Of a stretch of DNA of 37,612 nt, positions 31,411 through 37,612 are shown piece by piece. Origin of the DNA: UBA1268 sp965662195 (GTDB lineage Bacteria > Planctomycetota > Planctomycetia > Pirellulales > UBA1268). The position numbers and the translations under genes are program-made. The number at the start of each line of letters is the position of its first letter. Position 1 is the stretch's first letter. The notes under the pieces were generated by a model. The model saw only the letters and a program-made list of their open reading frames with translations. It was not told the origin of the DNA and made no database searches. The stretch is from the NCBI GenBank assembly GCA_965662195.1, contig CBFIHA010000032.1, positions 1 through 37,612 of the forward strand, in the 5' to 3' direction.

Positions 31411-33237
31411 TTGCTTCGCACCCACACCTGCGGTGAACTCCGCCCCGATCATCTCGACCTGACCGTCACACTCTGTGGCTGGGTGGACCGCGTCCGCGAC
31501 CACAAGGGAGTGATCTTCATCGACCTGCGGGACCGCTGGGGCCGCACCCAGGTGGTGATTGGCCCCGATGCCCCAGCCGAGGTGATGGCCAGGGCCCGGG
31601 CCTCCCGGTCGGAGTGGGTGCTGGCCGCCACCGGCCGGGTCGGCCGGCGGCCTGAGGGTACGACCAACCCCAAGTTGTCCACCGGTGAAATTGAGGTGGT
31701 CTGCGGCGAACTGACCGTCCTCAACGAGGCGGTCACACCGGTCTTCCAGCCGGGCGGCAGCGATCTGCCCGGCGAGGACATCCGGCTGAAGAACCGTTGG
31801 CTCGACCTGCGGCGGGCCGACATGCAGCGGAACCTGCTGCTCCGCAGTCGGATCGTGAAAATCATGCGGGACCACTGCGACGAACTCGGCTTCATCGACG
31901 TGGAGACACCGATGCTCGGCCGCAGCACGCCGGAGGGGGCCCGCGACTATCTGGTGCCCAGCCGGCTGGACCATGGGGCGTTCTTCGCCCTGCCCCAATC
32001 GCCGCAGCTCTACAAGCAGCTGCTGATGATCGCCGGCTTTGACCGCTATGTGCAGGTGGCCAAGTGCTTTCGGGATGAAGACCTGCGGGCCGACCGGCAG
32101 CCAGAGTTCACTCAGCTTGACCTCGAGATGTCGTTCGTGGAAGCCGACGACGTCATGCAGGTGATCGAGACGCTGGTCGAAAAGACCGCCCAAGAGATTC
32201 TGGGGATCGAGGTCGCCCTGCCCCTGCCTCGGCTCACCTGGGATGAGTGCATGGAGCGGTTCGGCCACGACGCCCCCGACCTGCGATTCGGGCTGGAGCT
32301 TGTCGATCTGGCAGCGGCAGTGGGCGGCAGTGAATTCCGGGTGTTCAAGGGGGCCCTCGAAGCCGGTGGCCGCGTCCGGGGCATCCGGGTGCCGGGCGTT
32401 GCCGACAAGTTCTCCCGCAAGGACCTCGACAACCTCACCGCGATCGCGGTTGAAGCGGGGGCAAAGGGCCTCGTCTGGCTGAAGCTCGATGCCGAGGGCA
32501 ACTGGACCGGGCCGGTCGCCAAGAATCTAGGAGACGGCGTGGGCGAGCAGATCCGCACGGCCCTGGCGGCCAAGCCGGGCGATCTCGCCCTGATCTCCGC
32601 CGACAGCTTTGATGTCACCTGCAAGGCCCTGCACACGCTCCGCAAGCATCTTGGCAGGACATTGGGGCTTTACGATGAGAGCCAGCTGCATGCCTCGTGG
32701 GTGGTCGATTTTCCGATGTTTGCCCGCGACGAAGAGACCGGCGGCTGGGCGGCGATGCACCATCCCTTCACCGCCCCGCGACCGGAGGACCTCGACAAGC
32801 TGGCCAGCGACCCTGCCGGCTGCCGGGCAGTGGCCTACGACCTGGTGATCAACGGCTCGGAGGCTGGCGGCGGGACGATCCGAATTCACGATTCCAAGGT
32901 GCAGCGGCAGGTCTTTGACCTGCTCGGCATCTCACCCGAGCTGGCCCAGGAGCGATTCGGGTTTTTGCTGGAGGCCCTGGCCAGCGGGGCCCCACCGCAT
33001 GGCGGTATTGCCCTGGGCATCGACCGCTGGGTGATGCTCTTCGGCAAGCTCGAGTCGATCCGCGACGTGATTGCATTCCCAAAAACCCAGAAGGCGAGCG
33101 ACCTGATGACCGGTGCCCCGGCCGCGGTCGATACCAAGCAACTGGTGGAACTCGGTATCCGTACGGTGGTGCCACCGAAGCCGGCGGGCGAGCAGCCCGG
33201 CGGCTCGCCACCGACGAAACCGGCGGCCAGTTCGTAA
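31411..33237 (+). CDS. aspS: AspS, aspartyl-tRNA synthetase
   Basis: A class IIb synthetase charging tRNA-Asp (and possibly tRNA-Asn, if non-discriminating). The order is the anticodon-binding OB fold (VTLCGWVDRVRDHKGVIFID), the catalytic core with FFALPQSPQLYKQLLM, motif 2 CFRDEDLRADRQPEFTQLD, the bacterial insertion (GAD) domain in the middle, and motif 3 GGIALGIDRWVMLFG. A Pro/Gly-rich tail of about 20 residues ends it. TTG 31411 gives LRTHTCGELR right after the start, the common family beginning, with AAAGG 11 nt upstream; a GTG at 31402 adds three residues but lies too near the AAAGG. Length is 608 aa. tRNA-Val follows 63 nt behind. Confidence 0.95.
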   Translation: MLRTHTCGELRPDHLDLTVTLCGWVDRVRDHKGVIFIDLRDRWGRTQVVIGPDAPAEVMARARASRSEWVLAATGRVGRRPEGTTNPKLSTGEIEVVCGELTVLNEAVTPVFQPGGSDLPGEDIRLKNRWLDLRRADMQRNLLLRSRIVKIMRDHCDELGFIDVETPMLGRSTPEGARDYLVPSRLDHGAFFALPQSPQLYKQLLMIAGFDRYVQVAKCFRDEDLRADRQPEFTQLDLEMSFVEADDVMQVIETLVEKTAQEILGIEVALPLPRLTWDECMERFGHDAPDLRFGLELVDLAAAVGGSEFRVFKGALEAGGRVRGIRVPGVADKFSRKDLDNLTAIAVEAGAKGLVWLKLDAEGNWTGPVAKNLGDGVGEQIRTALAAKPGDLALISADSFDVTCKALHTLRKHLGRTLGLYDESQLHASWVVDFPMFARDEETGGWAAMHHPFTAPRPEDLDKLASDPAGCRAVAYDLVINGSEAGGGTIRIHDSKVQRQVFDLLGISPELAQERFGFLLEALASGAPPHGGIALGIDRWVMLFGKLESIRDVIAFPKTQKASDLMTGAPAAVDTKQLVELGIRTVVPPKPAGEQPGGSPPTKPAASS

Positions 33238-33300
33238 ACCGTCCGCCGGTTCTGCGGTAGACTTCAGTTGTCGCAGCGGCCTGATCGACCAGCGACATCC

Positions 33301-33374
33301 GGGCGAATAGCTCAGTTGGTTAGAGCACCTCGTTTACACCGAGGGGGTCGGGGGTTCGAGTCCCTCTTCGCCCA
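33301..33374 (+). tRNA. tRNA-Val (anticodon TAC)
   Basis: A full cloverleaf is seen: acceptor GGGCGAA/TTCGCCC, D-stem GCTC/GAGC, anticodon stem CCTCG/CGAGG with loop TTTACAC (anticodon TAC), 5-nt variable loop and T-arm GGGGG-TTCGAGT-CCCTC. The 3' CCA is not encoded (ACTA follows). Its T-arm sequence recurs at 37068. Confidence 0.97.
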
Positions 33375-33675
33375 CTATTTGGTTTTGCCGCGGTTTGCGA
33401 CCATTCGCAGCAACCCGCGAATTCGCGGTGTTTGGCGGGGTTTTTTCAGAAGCGTGCGAATTGCTGCCAGCCGAAGCGGCTTTTGACTGCACACTATTCT
33501 GCACACACTTTTGCACACTGCCCGGGTCCGACAGCTGTGTGCCCTGCCCCGCCCCACGCTGACCAACTGCCGCTGGACTGCCGCCGGTAACGACATCGGC
33601 AAAGTGCTGCTCACGAGTCTGAAGATAGTGGGTGTCGGCGATCAGGGGTGAGTGGCAGGCGAAGCCAGCGTACCC
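33334..33675 (-). pseudogene. C-terminal relic of a tyrosine recombinase (integrase)
   Basis: The minus-strand frame is open from a stop at 33676-33678 and reads PLIADTHYLQTREQHFADVV at about 33646-33587, which resembles the catalytic-tyrosine end of planctomycete tyrosine integrases (HYLQ...HF). It continues with a Gln/Val tail (SVQKCVQNSVQSKAAS) typical of such C-termini and runs into the tRNA-Val antisense, where it stops. Only the last ~90 residues remain, with the tyrosine codon at 33625-33627; the other catalytic residues are gone. No plausible start exists. It reads toward the tRNA, the common layout of tRNA-inserted elements. The 33676-33882 stretch to the right, up to katG, holds nothing I recognise. 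Confidence 0.55.
33412..33446 (+). terminator. Possible terminator of tRNA-Val
   Basis: CCCGC (33414-33418) can pair with GCGGG (33435-33439), followed by GTTTTTT (33440-33446). Within it is a perfect 14-bp palindrome CCGCGAATTCGCGG (33415-33428). It starts 40 nt after the tRNA end. Confidence 0.45.
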
Positions 33676-33882
33676 TCATCCTCTGCGTGCTCCCCTCAGC
33701 CTTCAATTGGCAGGGCACGCACTCCGATCCGTCCTGGTTCGCCCACCACGACGGCACCTTTTTGGAGCATCGGCATCACTGCCCTGAGGTATGCCAACAA
33801 CAACGCAGCTTGGCCCCCGGGCATTTCGCGGCGGAGCACCACGCAACAAGACGGCCGATGGTCGTGGCGGCCGCCTCGCCGC

Positions 33883-36180
<2,298 letters not shown>

Positions 36181-36307
36181 GGGGCGTCTCCTCGTGTGGG
36201 ATGGAGCATCGGTCGAAGAGCGAGTGACGCCAACGGTGGTCACCATCGCAACACGAAGTATCGCCTTGTTCTCACCGTGAGTAAAATACATCCAGGTTCT
36301 TTGAGCG

Positions 36308-36322
36308 ATGCACGGCGTGCAT
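36308..36322. promoter_or_regulatory. Palindrome in the katG/lysR gap
   Basis: ATGCAC-GGC-GTGCAT is a perfect 6-bp-arm inverted repeat 31 nt upstream of the LysR start. Divergent LysR regulators often bind such dyads in the shared gap, so it is a candidate operator; no further support is visible. A weaker dyad (CTCA-CCG-TGAG) lies at 36271-36281. Confidence 0.3.
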
Positions 36323-36352
36323 GATATCTGGGCAGACAGCAGGGCAGCGGCA

Positions 36353-36601
36353 ATGGATCTCGAGCAGCTTCGCTCCTTCCTCAGGGTTGCTGAGCAGCAG
36401 CGATACACACGGGCGGCAGTAGACCTTGGCCTCTCGCAGTCAGCCTCAAGCCGCTCAATTCAAAAGCTCGAAGAGAAGCCTGGTCGGCCCGGCATCGCGA
36501 CCAGAGCGACCGCCGCGTCTATCGGTCGCTGGCCAGCCGCTCAGCCTGCAAAAACGCTCCAACAGCGCTACAGCAGCCTCTTGACGGGCGTTTGGTCTTA
36601 G
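36353..36601 (+). pseudogene. Truncated LysR-type regulator, N-terminal fragment
   Basis: From ATG 36353 the first ~44 residues are a clear LysR winged helix-turn-helix (MDLEQLRSFLRVAEQQRYTR, DLGLSQSASSRSIQKLEE). After LEE the family usually reads LGVPLFER; here it becomes KPGRPGIATRATAA, unlike the family, and stops at 36601 after 82 aa. No other frame restores the effector-binding domain. The break may be a frameshift or rearrangement near 36480. It is divergent from katG, the usual position of OxyR-type regulators of catalase genes, so katG has probably lost this control. An intact short protein is unlikely. Confidence 0.8.
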
Positions 36602-37067
36602 GGGTACCCCACCTATTCCTAACCCCCCTATCACTTGGTACAGGAAATCCAACCCGGTCACAACACCGTCGAGTCTGCCCGTGCCGAAGAACATTCCACG
36701 AACTGAGAAGCGGCTCAGGCCAAAGACAGCGATGAAGGGCAAACGCTACCGATGTCCCATCTGCCGGAAACGAGGCCCCCGGCCAGTTCTGCAACCAGCC
36801 CCGTGGTTCTGCCCGCACCGTCTGGCGCTACGGGCTGAAGACGAAGCGGCACCCTATCGCTGAGGCCCGTCGCGAAACGGCATCTGGGCCGCTGCCAGCA
36901 CTGCTGGGGCGAGCGTTACGATCGTCTCCCGCCGCCTTGCGATAGGTCAAACCCATTCGAAGATTCGCCCAGCCTCGCGGACAAACAGGGGTATTTCGCC
37001 ACCTGCACACAATTCTTTACACGCCGAATCGGCGATTGTGGTTTTACCCGAAAGAAACCAGGCTCAT
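36602..37067. other. Gap with no recognised gene, less GC-rich than the rest
   Basis: Several short frames cross it, none convincing. A frame at 36681-36863 shows one CPIC motif, but lacks the second cysteine pair of a zinc ribbon. Base composition drops noticeably from about 36600 onward, and the stretch may be an old rearrangement scar. Confidence 0.5.
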
Positions 37068-37087
37068 TCGAGTCCCTCAGCGCTCAT
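37068..37087. other. Possible attachment-site relic matching the tRNA-Val T-arm
   Basis: TTCGAGTCCCTC at 37068-37079 equals the tRNA T-arm at 33355-33366. Over 20 nt (37068-37087 against 33355-33374) 17 bases match. It is not a second tRNA: the bases before it cannot form a T-stem. Confidence 0.4.
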
Positions 37088-37120
37088 TCTGCATGAAATC
37101 TCGTCAGAAATTATTCCCGC

Positions 37121-37612
37121 TTAATCATTCACACCGACAGCTTCACCATCGGCTCGAGAAGCAACCCCCAAGACAACTGGTTTTGCCGTTTCATTGTTTA
37201 GGAAGTGAACTGAACCGTCACAAAAAAGTGTGTTCGCAACTGCAGGGTGATCAGACCGCATCGGAATGTTCGGGCCATCAAGCCAGACGTCATCCAAGTC
37301 CTCCGGATTAATGAGTGCCGGCGTCGAGTTGTCGTGGCCGAGATTATTGCTATTCAGACCACTTGCCCAAACACCTCTCGCGCTCGATCCATCTAGACCA
37401 ATGCCAGCAGCCTCAAAAATAATCATCGTCTTACTCAACCCGTCAGTGATTTGATGAAACCGAATGCCGCCGTCGAGACTCGTTGGCTCATTCTGTCCGG
37501 TAAAGGTCAGCAGGACGCCATTATCGTTGCCGTAAACGCTGCCATCGGGCCTTCTGAATTGCGTCTCATTAGGGTTAACGCCCGCATTCCCAGAATAGTC
37601 GATACAGGCCAT
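37121..37612 (-). CDS. DUF1559 protein, C-terminal part (5' end outside window)
   Basis: The frame runs off the right edge; an ATG at the very edge is within the protein and not necessarily its start. The visible 163 residues hold the C-terminal DUF1559 motif: HPAVANTLFCDGSVHFLNN, matching the H-X9-DG signature, with ACIDYSGNAG and HQITDGLSKTMIIFEAAG before it. These proteins usually have an N-terminal pilin-like signal and form a large family in planctomycetes; individual roles are unknown. The DNA here is less GC-rich than most of the window. Confidence 0.88.
   Translation of the reverse strand: MACIDYSGNAGVNPNETQFRRPDGSVYGNDNGVLLTFTGQNEPTSLDGGIRFHQITDGLSKTMIIFEAAGIGLDGSSARGVWASGLNSNNLGHDNSTPALINPEDLDDVWLDGPNIPMRSDHPAVANTLFCDGSVHFLNNETAKPVVLGVASRADGEAVGVND

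Noticed and set aside
33334..33516. Short protein ending GEEGLEPPTPSV
   Set aside because: That ending is the antisense of a tRNA gene, a well-known annotation artefact. Only the part upstream of it is retained, as an integrase relic.
36681..36863. Possible degenerate YacG-like zinc protein with RYRCPICRKRG
   Set aside because: The second cysteine pair is absent (FCPHRLAL) and the rest does not match; one CxxC is too little.
37040..37090. A second tRNA gene at the T-arm match
   Set aside because: The 5' half of the T-stem and the rest of a cloverleaf cannot be formed.

Overview
The window is GC-rich chromosomal DNA, most likely from a planctomycete of the Pirellulales type. The support is a DUF1559 (H-X9-DG) protein at the right edge, a menaquinone route of the futalosine kind, several small membrane or zinc-ribbon proteins without familiar homologues, a tRNA gene without encoded CCA, and frequent GTG starts. 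Most of it is ordinary housekeeping and cofactor biosynthesis. I did not find a clearly new defence or mobile system. The notable items are an eroded integrase/tRNA junction, repeat-bearing gaps, and a few proteins with missing key residues or domains.

Layout. 1-4060 (+): the end of an ABC-2 type permease, then a translationally coupled menaquinone block, mqnA-mqnC-amidohydrolase (probable aminodeoxyfutalosine deaminase). 4026-5318 (-): hisE-hisG, with hisG overlapping the amidohydrolase tail to tail. 5425-9765 (+): miaA, a glutamine-amidotransferase-like protein lacking its catalytic cysteine, and glgB. 9811-12177 (-): a membrane-anchored SurA/PpiD-like protein with a very long Ala/Pro/Glu linker. 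12358-15111 (+): topA. 15131-17614 (-): pyrD, trpS and acpS, the last two overlapping. 17812-18719 (+): a promoter with an HU-family gene, then a small exported protein.

18754-27637 (-) is a nine-gene run read right to left: folE, an eight-helix-type membrane protein, a zinc-ribbon membrane protein, a YdiJ-like FAD/Fe-S oxidoreductase, moaD, moaE, moaA, a cysteine desulfurase and a YkgJ-like Cys-cluster protein. It joins pterin and molybdopterin synthesis to a possible sulfur donor and a redox enzyme. The moaE-moaA gap carries an inverted repeat. The 624-nt gap upstream of folE carries an 8-bp tandem array and a nested inverted-repeat element.

28262-29375 (-): a LON-domain protein and a DUF309 protein, overlapping. 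29472-33237 (+): nth, dcd, a small two-helix protein and aspS. 33301-37079: tRNA-Val(TAC), the C-terminal relic of a tyrosine integrase, an exported KatG, a broken LysR gene divergent from katG, and a second copy of the tRNA T-arm sequence that may be an old attachment site. The right end is visibly less GC-rich and ends inside a DUF1559 gene.
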